A stretch of 64,000 nt of DNA from Cristatella mucedo (taxonomy: Eukaryota; Bryozoa; Phylactolaemata; Cristatellidae): contig WPIO01000003.1 of the NCBI GenBank assembly GCA_009760855.2, positions 6,569,501 through 6,633,500 of the forward strand, in the 5' to 3' direction. Positions 1-10,943 of this stretch are shown in pieces. A model generated the notes under the pieces. The model was not told the origin of the DNA. It did no database searches and saw only the letters and a program-made list of their open reading frames with translations. The position numbers and the translations under genes are program-made. Position 1 is the stretch's first letter, and the number at the start of each line of letters is the position of its first letter.

Positions 1-83
1 CTCGAGCTGACTCCATGCACGCCAGTCAACTATATTTAGTCTATTTGTAATAATGGACAAAAATAATCATTGTATGCGGGTTC

Positions 84-662
84 GGACATTTCCCCTTCCC
101 CTGGACGTTCCCCCCCCCGGACATTTCCCCCCTGGGGTAGGACATTCCCCCCCCCCCGGTATATGGTTTAGGTTTTAGGGTTTACGGTGGGCTGCGCCTC
201 CGCCGTCTAAATCCACCCTTGCTCGTATTCCGCTAATTAATTAAGGCGTAACTAGATCTCGAGCTCGAGATATACTCAGCAGACCTCAGAGGCTTAATGC
301 TCATTTGCAGGAACGTGTGGCACACTGTAGCGCGAGCCCGCTTTGACGGGTACGAACACGTGCCTGGTGGCGTTGAGCGGGCCCGAACTCCCGCGGGACC
401 GAACCGTATAGCTCGCCGCCACAGTCACTGCAACCGCCGCCCCGCTCGCTCCATTAGATACCATCCTTCCAATCCATCAATTCTTCTCATTATACTGAGT
501 TGCTTTATTTTAATAGAGAGTGGACTTCATCTGATCATATATATATATATATATATTTATTTATTTATATCTGTATTCTTAGTTATACATTCAACATAGG
601 GGGAAATGTCCTACCCAGTTGGGGGAATGTCCGGGGGGAAACGTCCAGGGGGAGAAATGTCC
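84..662. mobile_element. Foldback (inverted-repeat) element with C-rich arms
   Basis: The left arm (84-157) and right arm (about 597-662) are inverted copies. Both contain the order GGACATTTCCCC, CTGGACGTT, CCCGGACATT, GGTAGGACATT, so each arm is itself a small tandem array of a GGACATTCCCC motif. The about 440-bp interior has no recognisable protein and includes an AT run at 539-558. This structure suggests a non-autonomous foldback DNA transposon. No clear target-site duplication is visible. Confidence 0.6.
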
Positions 663-669
663 TACAACC

Positions 670-1335
670 ATTTGTACGGCACCCTAAGAAAACTAGATTT
701 GTTGGTATGCAGTCTACACATTCTGGAAAGGAAGCACAGTTGATCGACGATAACGTGCACGATCTCAATACCCTCTAGAACACCTATGACAAATCATGAG
801 GACGGAACTAAAGCAGTAAGGAACAGGTGGGTTAATAGCTTCTTTTTAAATGTCAAATTGGAGGATGTCACGATTAGTTTGGAGCGAGTTTTTGGCTCTG
901 AGATCATATGAGCTGCAGATAAACACTTTCCAAAGGATCCTCAGTTGGCTAGAGGCGAAGCCAAACGACTTTGAATTGGGAGAGCTGATAGTACTACCGG
1001 GAGCTTAGATAAGTTTTTTCGGATCGGTATTTTGGAGGAAAAGAATGGAGGAACCTGTATGAGAGTGACCGATCGTGAAGTTAATAAGTTGTATAGAAAA
1101 GTTGGCAACTATCCAAATCGGAACGCATGCGATACATTATGCAAAGGAGTTGAGAGGGTTCAGCGTGGAGGTTTCAAACCACAGATACAGCTTTGTGTCA
1201 TCTGCATATAAATAAAAATCTATTTTGTGCTGTGATAGCGTCGAGATTGCAAGAGGGAGAGCATACGTTACATCAGAAATCCACAAATAATAAGCGGGTT
1301 TTACAGGGGAGAGCTTAGTAACTTGCAAACTTAAA
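670..1335 (-). mobile_element. LINE family A (L2/CR1-like) fragment, decayed
   Basis: Read on the minus strand, 1137-1328 keeps DVTYALPLAI and then YLYADDTKLYLW, the catalytic YADD block of a non-LTR reverse transcriptase. The stretch 690-900 matches the 3' part of the same family seen at 50480-50600 (CTTTTTAAATGT, GGATGTC and GGAGCGAGTTTTTGGCTCTG are recognisable). Internal deletions and frameshifts leave no intact gene. Confidence 0.7.
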
Positions 1336-1339
1336 CTTC

Positions 1340-2160
1340 CAAGAGGCTTTTGGTGCTCATACGGTAGGCAACGGACTCCATCTCACTCAGCAAAGAGAAA
1401 GTGGGAAGCGTAGCATAGTAAGGGGTACAGTCGGGGAAATAGGTGGAGGAAAAGTAATGTAAAGTATCTCCGTAATGTACCTCCGTTTGTAACTACACAA
1501 AGCCATAACGACTACGTGGGTGTTACGCAGGAGAGTTTTTTGTAGTGCTACTCGAAGCCTAAGTGACTTTCGGTACGCATTCGGTATCCAACAGACTTTG
1601 TCTAGCGCAACGAAGAGAAATTAGGAAGCATAGCAGAGTCGGGAGAGCAGTTGAGGTAGTGAGTAGCATGGAAGTAGCAGCTCAGGACCGCTGAAAAGGA
1701 TGAGCCATAGTCGGCAGCAGGAGAGTAGTAGTCCGCTGTCCGCTAATATATCTGCTGTTCCACCAAGCCATAACGATGATCAAGTGTTACGCAGGAGAGT
1801 TTTGCATGGCCCCCTCAAAGGCTATGCAGCTTTCGGCACGCATTCCGTGGCCAAAAGACTCCGGTCCGTCGGTTCACGATCGTGCAATGAGTTCACCAGT
1901 ATAGAACATTGAGAGCGAAGCTTTTGTCGAAAATGGTTTTTACGTGAAAGAGCGGAGCAGCTAGTTTTTTCCAAAGATAACGTGTACGCATAATGATGCT
2001 GAAACTGGTGCAGCAGTCGTGCTAGCTTTGAAGGAGCCAAGTCTACGGCAGGCCTTGTGGGTCACATTAAAAGTTTTGCTTTGTATGCGTCAAGGAATCA
2101 GAAGCCATCGCGGCTCCTGCAGCAAAGGAGACACGTGGCTTAACTTCTTGGATTTCTCAC
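1340..2160 (-). mobile_element. LINE family B fragments, several copies in tandem
   Basis: This block shares long stretches with 43850-44560 and 55515-56110, such as GTGTTACGCAGGAGAGTTT, AAGTGGCTTTCGGTACGCATT-like and GAGCAGTTGAGGTAGTGAGTAGCATGG-like segments. On the minus strand those copies encode the C-terminal end of a LINE ORF2 (see 55573-56103). The TAACGA...GTGTTACGCAGGAGAGTTT segment occurs at both about 1507 and about 1766, so two or three truncated copies lie one after another. Confidence 0.65.
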
Positions 2161-2199
2161 CCAATCAGGAATCCGTATTCGTCCCCATTTGTAAATACT

Positions 2200-2400
2200 T
2201 CATGGACTTCTCGGTAGCCAAATCAAAACTGAAGTAAAATACTTTAAAGGTTCACCGAATGACTGCTGGTGGTTAACATCTATGCTCTGAAATCTTGCAT
2301 GTGAGATGGGATCTAAACCACTGCCGCGAAATGCCAGTGTTGCCCAAAAGGTGACCGAGAAGACATGGTGCTCATTGGTATCAAGCACTACTGACTAGCA
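2200..2400 (-). mobile_element. Small LINE family A reverse-transcriptase remnant
   Basis: The minus strand reads FQSIDVNHQQSFGEPLKYFT, which aligns with LQSIDVNGQRSSEVPLKYEVSQG in the better copy at 51299-51649. It is a short, interrupted fragment. Confidence 0.6.
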
Positions 2401-3930
2401 AAGAGACTATAACTTTCTGGGGGTAGGTGTGAAGTTTTAGTAGTAGGGTTCAGCTGATCAGCCACAACTCGCTCCAGTGTCTTTTATCGGAACGGCAATA
2501 AGCGGACTTGTGCCAAATTTGCTCAAAGTTCTCTGGTCTAACGTCGACTGCTTTGCGAATAGTCAAACGAGAACCTTTTTGAATGACGCAGGGATGAAAA
2601 CTGACGCTAAGGACATATTTATTACGTTAGTTATGCAGGGACGGCATCAAATCCTAGCATCTTGGACGTGGAAATGTAGGTCCACGTCTAAAGGGCTGGC
2701 CGTCTTTCTTCTTAGACTGGGGGGGGGCTACACTTCGAAACGGGGGATTCCGCAAGCCAGCCGGGTTTGTCTGCCTTCATGACGCTTGCGGCGTCCGGCT
2801 CTCTAGTGAATGCCGCCGCAAGCGTCATTCCAGACCGCATCAAACGAGACTTCCGGCCGCCGGAACTCCTTCGGCGCTGAAATGCCGACTCCTCAAAAGT
2901 AGCGCGTACCGATGCCGCGTCGGTTCGCTGAGGAGCCTTTCAGCGCTGCTTCCATTTGACGCGTACGCTCAAGAGTCTGCTTCAATAACAGGCCACCGTT
3001 TCTTTTTAAAAGAAGCAGGACTAATTTCTCAGGGCGTGGGGGTCCTGCCGGGCGGTGCATCTTCGGCGCGTCGCTTCTCGGTCGGCCGCCGGAGGGCGCC
3101 ACCGGGCCTAGAGAATGGCAAAAAGGCATGTCGTGCAGCGCCTCTTTGGCGCTCCAATTCGAGAAGATAGCCGCCCGACCAACCTCGAGTGCATATTTTT
3201 GAGTCCTGTAGTCTCTTACGGCTGCTGAATATAGACGTTGCTCATTTGGCTCGACTGCGGTCAGAGACTTCCGGGAAAGACTATTGCAAACGAGCTGCAG
3301 TGGCTTCTGCGTTAACGTTCTTGCAACGCAAATGCGAGCCTGATGAAGCATAAAAAAACGAAACGCGCCCGACGGAACGCCATCGCACAAATGTGCACGT
3401 CCACGAAGGCCTCTAAGGTACGCTTCGAACGCACTCCCACTGGGGCCTGGACGCCGTCGCCAACTGCTTTGATACTCTCGCCTCTGACATTATATACTAT
3501 TACCTCCATCAGAGGAGCAAGCTATAAGTGCACATCGAAGCGCCAGGTCGTAAGCAGACGCTAAGGCGCAGTCGCCAAAATCAGAGGTCGCAAGCTGACA
3601 TTTAAAGGACCGTAGAATGGCGAAAGCTTGAGCAAAGTCGATCCGCCGTCCTGAGGCGGCCAGGACAGCTCACGAGCGACGGCGCTTGTCCCAGGCGACG
3701 CGAGAGACGAACGGCGACGAAGCTGGCTCGTCGGCGCATGCGCGGCTTGCAAGTTCTGGCCCACTCTTCGGCGGCGCTCCGAGTCCCAATCGGAGTGCAG
3801 GGTGCCCGCGGCCAAAGGCTCTTCGAACGCGAGCATCCGGCTAAAGAATTACTGGCAAATGTGACCCTTTCAGCAGCTCTAATTCTGGCTACGAATTTAA
3901 CTTTAGTAGCCTAGTGCTATTAATCAGCCA
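2400..3930. other. Unassigned, partly GC-rich region
   Basis: No family is recognised on either strand. From about 2760 to 3840 CpG density is raised. It contains the inverted pair GACGCTTGCGGCG (about 2780-2792) and CGCCGCAAGCGTC (about 2813-2825), which could form a hairpin. The longest open frame (2893-3390, minus, 165 codons) has no domain, signal peptide or repeat that I recognise, and several frames overlap it, so I do not call it a gene. Confidence 0.5.
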
Positions 3931-3934
3931 AAGC

Positions 3935-4257
3935 TAGTGGCGGAGCCAGAGATTGGCAAAGGGGCATTTAACCCCCCCCCCCCCCCCCGCTCACCTGCCC
4001 TACGGGGGGGGGGGGTAGCGACCTGGGCCGCCCCTATGACTACGCCCACCGACCGTCGCAGACGACGAAATTGTGTCTTAATTCCACTCGACGAGCAACC
4101 GCTGAGTTCGTGTCGAATAAACACTATAAGTTTTCGCTGCAATTTTCCATCAATTGCTGATCTAGCCCCGCCTATATGCAAATTTTAAGGATCTTGCCCC
4201 TTACATTAAAGTGTTGCAGGTCTTGCCCGCTAGATGACTATCCTGGCTCCGCCAATG
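3935..4257. mobile_element. hAT-like non-autonomous DNA transposon (MITE)
   Basis: The ends are inverted: TAGTGGCGGAGCCAG at 3935-3949 and CTGGCTCCGCCAATG at 4243-4257 (13 of 15 match). They are flanked by an imperfect 8-bp duplication, GCCAAAGC (3927-3934) and GCCAAACC (4258-4265). An 8-bp duplication with ends of this TAGxGGCGGAGCCAG kind is typical of hAT elements. Inside is a 17-C / 12-G foldback. There is no transposase. Confidence 0.7.
3972..4015. repeat. Poly-C / poly-G hairpin
   Basis: Seventeen C (3972-3988), a 15-base spacer and twelve G (4004-4015) form a long perfect G:C foldback within the hAT-like element. It could also form quadruplex or i-motif structures. Homopolymer length is prone to sequencing and replication error. 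Confidence 0.9.
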
Positions 4258-4259
4258 GC

Positions 4260-7065
4260 CAAACCTACAGGTGCAAGTTGTAACAAGTCGCCTAATCAGC
4301 CAGATTGTGACGACTGCCTAGTGATTACTCGTGGTTCCTGAAATATGTTGGTTACGGACTAGTCCATGTCGCGATCTCTGGTTTGGCGGCATAACACGCT
4401 AAGATCGTGTAATAGACAGTTGTATTTTGATCTGTGTAGAGATCGTCGCAGTCTTTGCATTCTGTGGCTGGTGCGGGACACCTGTAGCTCTCTACGGCTG
4501 TCGAACGGAAGTTACATCTACGCTAATTGCTAAATCAATTTCACGCTAAATACTCGACTTATCACGTTAAGGCAAGGGTGCTGCTTACAGCTGCCGTGCT
4601 CTGCTCCCGTCGGAATACCTGCGTCCCGCATCGAGGCACGTGCATCTGCGACTCGCTGTGGCTGCGTTTTGAGACGCCGCGCTATGCCGGCATTTGTAGC
4701 GCGTCGCCTAGGACTAGCAGCGTTTCGCGCCGGGCGTTTGCAGCCTCCGGGGGGGGGGGAGTGGGACGCTGGCGCCGTAGCCGCTACGGAGCAACGTCAG
4801 TGCAGCCGAAACCCTTTCCCTATCTAAAAGCCGCGCGGTCTCTCCCGGCTGGCCGTCAGACTTCCAAGAAAAGAAGCTCGAAAGCTGCTACAGAGGCCCG
4901 TCAGCGCGCGAAACTCGTCGGCGAGTTTTTACAAAGGGGATTGTGCAACGCCCCGCGACTACGAACTACGAGCTTGACTGCTGAACTTCGATTGCGAACT
5001 AAGAAGCTTGGCTGCCGATTTATAACCGAGAGCTGCTTATGAGATAGCCACGATAGGCCGCGGCGCATGAGCAGACCGATTTATGATTATGTACGAACGA
5101 GATTCTTGTACGATTTACGACTTGGCCAGTGCATGAGGCGTGCGCCTGACCGCAGTTACTCTCTTGGTGGAGTAACGTTCTGCCAGTCGGTGAGTTCCTG
5201 CGCTAAGCGTGAGCTGCAGTAAGACAGTGAACGAGTCTGTTGGAACCGGGTGCGTTATCAGCTCTTGCTTTATCAGCCACAATATATAGGCCATCGTTCA
5301 CCTTTCTCTAATATGGCGTTGCTGTGAGCGAGCGATGCGTGCAGAATATCGAGCGCTGCACCGTTACTGCTGACGTATTGCTTCAGGTTTTTGCACCGCA
5401 CATGCGTAGCACCGCTACCTGAACTAGGGTGACTCGCGCGGTCATCACTTTTATTTTTCGATTCGGCTTCAAAGAAGTCATGGCGGTGTCTATCGGCGTG
5501 CGGATTTACGATCAATTTCTGGTGATTCTTTTTCAAGGGACTTTTTTGATTGTGTGGCCTTACTAACGCTGAGTAATTCATTTTAGACCGGTCCGCGGAG
5601 GCCCGCCGAGCAGCGCACACACCGCAGGTTAGGCTCTCCAAAAGGAAGCACAAATTTGGTCGTGCGAGTCAACAAAGGCTTTTTTGAGTTGTTCCCCCAA
5701 AATGGGCAGCGGCAAATTTTCACAGGGGCCAGAAAACTGGCTTGCTATAAAGAGAAGGCGTTGACCTTGCGTCGACCCCCTCGAGGTTGAAGTTCAGCCC
5801 TCGTGCAAAGCTCACGGTCTGCGTTGAGTCAGGCACATTTGTAATAAACGACACCAAAGGGGTCAAGCCAGTATTATTCTAACTGTCGCGTCATGCGGTA
5901 AACTTTGCAGGCGTACTAAAACACAATTAAAAGTAGCAGCTTATCCTTTTGATAACGGAGGTCAGGTAAGATCGGTCGCTATCGGGCGGAGATAAGGTTC
6001 CGGTTGAATGTTGCTGCCGCCGAGTTGTTACGGGATGCACTTTCAGAAGTTTCTAGGTAAACTTAGACAGTGGTTGCTACGGCGAGGAAGTCGGCCCTGT
6101 TGAATTTATTGTACGTACGTGCGCCTTTGCATTCACGGCTCTCTCTACCCACACTGCCAGCGGCTTCGTAAGCGACTAGCTAGTCAGCTGCGACCGGACA
6201 AGGGGGAGGGTGGTGATAATGATACTAAGATATTTGCACTCATTAGCACATAGGTAGCGGATATTGAACTATAGCCCTTCGTCACAAACGCGGCGCGCGC
6301 GTAGTGGGTGCTAGCCCAAGCCGCCGACGCGCGATGAATTCGCGACGACAGCGTTTCAAACGCGCAACAACTTCGAGACGCCGGCTCCACCGGCGTCTCG
6401 AAGCACAGCCAACCGGTCGCATGTCACTTCGCCCACACAGGCTGCCCATGCGGCGATGATAGCATGACACAGTGATCAAGAAAAAGCTCAGAGCTCAATA
6501 ATAAGTCCATATACTTCACGCCAAATGGTCTATTCAAGCGACCTGGTGTTATTATTATTATTATATTTCAAAACTACAGAGAAGCATCTTTTGCACGGCA
6601 CCCGTCGTACCCTACAACGACCGCAGAACGCGAAGCCCCCTACTCCCCGGGCTTACCGTCGCTTGCTACCGGGCTTCTCATGCCATCTAAATCATACATT
6701 GTGCTACTTACGGCTCGTAACCATCGCAATTCGGGAACTGCTAATTGTCGCGATCGCTGTCACAATCTGACCGATGTGGCATGCCAAAGTTTCAATACGA
6801 GCTGAGGACACGGTCTTCACAGAATTAAGCTGCTGCACGCTCAGCCCAGGCCATCCGAGTTTCGCGCGCCTCTGCGGAGAATTCACCAATAGGCATGTGA
6901 ACGGTTGAATGTAAATGACGGTTGCACGGTAATGACGATTGAATGTAAGTGAATTTAAATTAAATTGAATGTAAATGACGATTGTACAATATGCGTACAT
7001 CGCTTACGTGTAGTGGCGCCAGAACTAGCCACGATGGCACGCTAGGTATACATAAACATATACAT
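4260..7065. other. Unassigned intergenic DNA upstream of the PTP gene
   Basis: I find no conserved domain, RNA gene or clear transposon end. A GC-rich sub-block at about 4600-5050 carries a 171-codon open frame without recognisable features. A short ATT run lies at 6549-6562. Near 6905-6985 the phrase TGAATGTAA(A/G)TGA-like is repeated four times, a small degenerate tandem repeat. Confidence 0.5.
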
Positions 7066-7069
7066 ATAC

Positions 7070-7201
7070 AAATTCATTTGTATAGCCCCCAGAACTAAAT
7101 CTCTATTCAGGCGCTTCACATATGCCTCAGGGCTCGAGCCCACGACCTCAGCCAGACCTTAGTCGGGGCGAGCACCTTGTCCGCTGGACCAACCCAGCTC
7201 G
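7070..7201 (-). mobile_element. tRNA-derived SINE, family 1
   Basis: On the minus strand it reads GAGCTGGGTTGGTCCAGCGG (A-box region, with the 33650-33785 copy reading TGGTCTAGCGGTTAAGG), then a B-box-like GGGCTCGAGCCC, then a tail AAGCGCCTGAATAGAGATTT. The tail matches the 3' end of LINE family A. The same element occurs at 11325-11480 and 33640-33785. Confidence 0.8.
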
Positions 7202-7352
7202 TAAGGCGGTTGCTTTTTTCCCAACCGAGGTGCCGAGGTCATGGGTTCGAATCCTGCGGTGGGCGATCCTGTATCGCCGCTGCAAGCGGTGGTGATAGCC
7301 CTACAGGCTCTTCTGTCGCTATAAAGAAACACTCTTAAATCAGCTAGTATTA
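7202..7352 (+). mobile_element. tRNA-derived SINE, family 2
   Basis: It contains a perfect B box, GGTTCGAATCC (7232-7242), then the family body (GGGCGATCCTGTATCGCCGC, GCAAGCGGTGGTGATAGCC, GGCTCTTCTGTCGCTATA) and the end AAATCAGCTAGTATTATTAT. The complete copy at 58320-58515 (minus) shows the missing 5' A box. It abuts the family 1 SINE in the opposite direction. Confidence 0.8.
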
Positions 7353-8446
7353 TTATTTTATTGTTATAATTCGTCTTTAGCACAAATCATAGCCACCGTA
7401 TCCTGCGAGACGTCACTGCTGAGTGACCGAGGAAGCTAGTGCCTCCAGTAACAGCTAGCGAGTGGCAGAAACAGCTTTAATGCATGCAGCTTTGCCGACC
7501 ATAGCAGAGCCCGGCAGCCATCAATATTGCTCGTAACTCTTTAATAATAGGTCAATTTCTTTTCCGGCTCAATATTGCACAGAGCGAGCTGGCAGCTTCT
7601 CTCGTTGACCTGTACGGGGCTACCGCCATCCAGAAGGGGCATTGACATCGAGATCCTATTAGTCGTCGCCGTGACTTATTTACACTCAGTTCAGCATATT
7701 TCTCGCAGTATTTTCTTCCTCAACGTGAGTCGTCTTCTGTATGCGCTGATTGTGCACGCAGTTATGACGAACCCGTTAATATACTTCCCATCAGCCAAAA
7801 CCAAGCGCCTAGAAAAAGATTGAGCTCTCCCAGGGCGCCGTACAAATGCAGTATTAGAATTACCATTCCATTGTCCTCTTCGAAGCTTTTCTAGAATCTG
7901 CTGGCTGATTTAGATAACTGCAGCCTGGTACGGACTGGAGGTAAAGTATGGTAACTTCGGGTTTTCAGTGCTCAATTCGTGTTCAGTCAGTGTAGGATTG
8001 CAATAACCCATGCGAGCTACGGCAGAATAACTGGAAGCTTGTAAATGAACTTTTCTCTCAAATTTTGACTACTTCGACTCAGCCTCCGAGCGTTCGTTGC
8101 TTCTGTTTACTCGCCTCTAACGTACTTTTCTATTAGTTGCTTGCACCCGTTCCTCGATACGTGGATCCTACGTGGATCCAGACGTGATTGTAGAGCTGAT
8201 GTGGTATTCTAACGAAAGGTATACCCACCGCTTGCGCTGAGTTCGTCTTTTATCGAACGATAACCTCCTTCGGACGCCATGCGAAGACGCAGGTGCTCGT
8301 AGAGTTGGCTCCTTCGGAATGCCATCGCTCGACGTTGAATGCCGTCGAATCGGCCGACATGCCCAAAAGCCCTTAAGCAAGCAGCCTTTCGCCGGCCCAT
8401 GACATTGTGCAGCCGCCACCCATGTAAACACGGCAGGTCTCTGTGC

Positions 8447-8449
<3 letters not shown>
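7353..8449. other. Unassigned intergenic DNA with one LINE 3' tail
   Basis: The only recognisable item is a LINE family A 3' terminus at about 7800-7860 (+): AAGCGCCTAGAAAAAGATTG, then GCGCCGTACAAATGCAGTATT. Otherwise nothing is seen before the CT microsatellite. Confidence 0.5.

Positions 8450-8538
<89 letters not shown>
8450..8538. repeat. (CT)n microsatellite next to the CpG island
   Basis: About 44 nearly perfect CT units. It lies directly upstream of the CpG island of the PTP gene. Leu-Ser repeat frames across it are artefacts. Confidence 0.97.
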
Positions 8539-8543
<5 letters not shown>

Positions 8544-9892
8544 TACGAATGCAGGAGCCGATTTCGGCGGTGCAAGAAAACTCCATCGGCACCTGCTCGC
8601 GCGCCTTCTAAAAGCCTACACGGCGGCGGCCGGCCGGCTTGAGCGAACGACTTCGCCAGAGAGCGAGACGCGTGCAGCCGGGCTGAGGCGAGGCTGGGTC
8701 GCCGTCGCCGGAGCTTCCTACAGGGTCTGTGTATCGGAAGCCGCGCAGAGCTACGCAGCAAGCAGGCGGCGGCGTAACTTCGCGGCTGAGCGCATCCATG
8801 GACGAGCGGCCGTCGCTCAGGCGGTACAGCGAGCGACGCGCGGAAGCGCTCCAGTTGTACTCCGCCGAACTGAGCGGCTGGCCGGGAATGGGTCGTAGCC
8901 GTTCGGTCGGTCTCGTCGTTGGCTTGCACGGACAGAGCGCCCGGCTGGGTTTGACACAGTTGCGGCGCGGCGCACTTGCCCTCCGGGAAAGTCGGGGTGC
9001 CTCTCACTTCCCCACCCTCCGCTCGGCCGGAAGTCTCTAGCCGGGGCCCCTCAGCCGCACTCGCTGGCTGAGCGCTCGCTGCACCTGCGTCCGCGCCAGC
9101 GGCGGCTTGCGCATCAACGGAGGCCCGTCGAGCGGGAGCGCCCATCAGCCTCAATTAACCAGCACCCTGGGCGGCGGCGGCGGCGGCGCGGGAGCCGCCG
9201 CCGCCGCCAGGGAACGCTGCTGCACAACGCGCTATCGATCCTTAAATAGCGTTCAAAGTGGCAATAACCACGCGCGTGTAACCGAGAGGCGCTACACGCG
9301 CAGCGCCCGCGCGAGAGCGCGCGTAGAATAGCTGCGAGGAATCGAATCGGGGTTGCGACGGCCGCCCAATGTAATTGATCGAGCCGGCTTCTGATTCGCC
9401 GACGAATGGCCAGCGGGCTGCGGGCCGGTCGGCGTAGGCGCTCGTAGACTCGGTCGGCTGGCACGCTCGCGCGCGCGCGCGCGCCCGACTCGCGCGTTCT
9501 AGGTGCGCGAGGTCGGCTCCGCGGCAACCGGCAAGCCGGGTCGGACGTCTGCGGCCATTTTCTCCTCCTCGCGGCGTCGGGTCGACGGCGCGAGCGAGAC
9601 CGGCGGCGTAGGCGTCGGTCGGTCGGTCGGTCGGAGCGGGCTGGCTGACCACCTGCCGTAACGAGGGCAATCGATACCGACTTACCGACCGCCGTGCGAC
9701 GACCGCCGCCGCCGCCGCGGACGCCGCCGCCGCCGCCTCACCGGGCCCGGCGCCATCCAGCCCCAGCCGCGTGGCCGCGAGCGGGCGCGAGCCGTAGCAG
9801 CGCTCTCTCTCTCTCTCGGCTCCGCCTCTCGCTCGCTCGCCCGCCCGCCCGCATGGGGCGTCGGCCGCTGCTCACTCGGGGTCGCTGGTAGG

Positions 9893-9970
9893 ATGAGCGG
9901 AGTATGGATCTGCTGCCCAGCCCGAGGAGCGTCCAGAAGTTCTTGGCCAAGAACCTTCCCGAGAGCATAA
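9893..9970 (+). promoter_or_regulatory. Overlapping upstream ORF on the PTP first exon
   Basis: An ATG at 9893, eleven bases before the proposed start, opens a 25-codon reading frame in another phase. It overlaps the main ORF and stops at TAA 9968-9970. Its context (A at -3) is reasonable. If the transcript starts upstream of 9893, ribosomes would meet this ATG first, and re-initiation on the main ATG would not be possible without backtracking. Such overlapping uORFs usually reduce translation. The effect is inference. Confidence 0.45.
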
Positions 9971-10104
9971 CGAACCGCGTGAAATGCTTGGCCAAGGAAG
10001 ACAAGAGAATAGATGAAGTCAACTGCGACCCGGTGCCGGTTGAGGCCTTCCTCGAGCACCGCCACCGGCAGCTGAAAGGAGATGCGCTGGAGATCGAATA
10101 CAAG
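9904..10104 (+). CDS. PTP gene exon 1: N-terminus and start of D1 (residues 1-67)
   Basis: The exon starts at ATG 9904 (A at -3, G at +4, a good Kozak context) and ends in phase 0 before a gtaaga donor. An in-frame TAG lies at 9889-9891. The basic, lysine-rich N-terminus leads into PVPVEAFLEHRHRQLKG, which matches the helical start of receptor-PTP D1 domains (the VxxFxxHxxxMK pattern). No signal peptide or membrane helix is present. The exon lies inside a CpG island, which supports a true first coding exon. The AG of that TAG (9890-9891) could instead be a splice acceptor for an upstream ectodomain exon, since the reading from 9892 is open, but its pyrimidine tract is poor. I favour the ATG. 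Exact start is inference; identity as the PTP N-terminus is good because the next exon fits in phase and sequence. Confidence 0.75.
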
Positions 10105-10902
10105 GTAAGACGGCGTCGCTGCTACCGGCCTCACGCCGCCGCCCGCCCGCCCCTCCCCGCCCACGCAGCGGCAGCTCTCACCGGCCGGCATGAGGTTGGG
10201 CTGGCGCGCCCGGACTGAGGCGTCCGCTCCTCCTCCGCCGTTCACGTTCCTCCGCCGCCGAGGCCGCCAGTCGCCTGTGGTCTGTGGTCGTGTCGGGCTG
10301 ACCGCGAGTTTTGCTGAGCCCCGGCTGTGTTTGGGCGTGTGCTCGTCAACCGCGCCCCGAGGCCTGCACCGGGAGGCTTGTACTGCAGAGGCTTGTACCG
10401 CAGAGGGCCTGCTGAGGCTTAGAGCCTGATCGGCGACCGCAGGAGTCTGTTCAACGAAACGTGGCGCCCATAACGAGCCCAGTGAAGCCACTAATTCTGT
10501 AAGGCGATTGCGTTTCCTGTACGGAACTGATCTGATAAGTGGTGGGAGCTTGGCCCACGAGGGTGAGCACTTTTGCCCTCCAGTAAAGCAAGCGAAGCCG
10601 ATTGCTCTTGCCACAGATTAATGCTTCTTGCCTCGCGGACTTGACCTTGGTCTTGGTCGCGAAAAGATGGCAGTGTCTAGTCGTATTGCGTTTGTGTGGA
10701 AACAGCTACCTACCATTATCAATTTAGTACAGCAGCTTCCAGTTTCTGCCAGACCGAGTAGCTGTTGTTACTCACCATACTTGGTAGATGATGGTTATAA
10801 AACGGATGATGCTGGCCTCACAGACGTTGAAATTTGTTTGCTTGTTTTCGAAGTGACGTCCAGCCAGCCCTAATCACACGGCCTGCCTGTCTTAAGCACG
10901 GC

Positions 10903-10903
<1 letters not shown>

Positions 10904-10941
<38 letters not shown>
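10904..10941. repeat. (GT)n microsatellite
   Basis: About 19 GT units in the 5' part of intron 1. Confidence 0.95.

Positions 10942-10943
<2 letters not shown>

Larger units (their letters stand above)
8550..10430. promoter_or_regulatory. CpG island / probable promoter region of the PTP gene
   Basis: From the end of the CT microsatellite to about 10430 the sequence is strongly G+C rich with very dense CpG, including GCC/GGC runs at about 9170-9205 and 9700-9745 and a GC dinucleotide run at about 9470-9485. The flanking DNA is much poorer in CpG. Exon 1 sits inside it. I see no convincing TATA box near exon 1. The long open frames on both strands here (for example 9682-10614 minus and 8543-9154 minus) are low-complexity and explained by the composition. 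Promoter function is inferred from position only. Confidence 0.6.

Noticed and set aside
162-190. Telomere-like GGTTTAGGTTTTAGGGTTTACGG
   Set aside because: Only a few imperfect units, inside the foldback element; not a telomeric array.
2893-3390. 165-codon minus-strand open frame
   Set aside because: GC-rich context, overlapping frames on both strands, no motif or splice structure to support it.
9682-10614. 310-codon minus-strand open frame across exon 1
   Set aside because: It lies antisense to exon 1 in a CpG island, is low-complexity (Arg/Ala/Pro), and has no recognisable domain.
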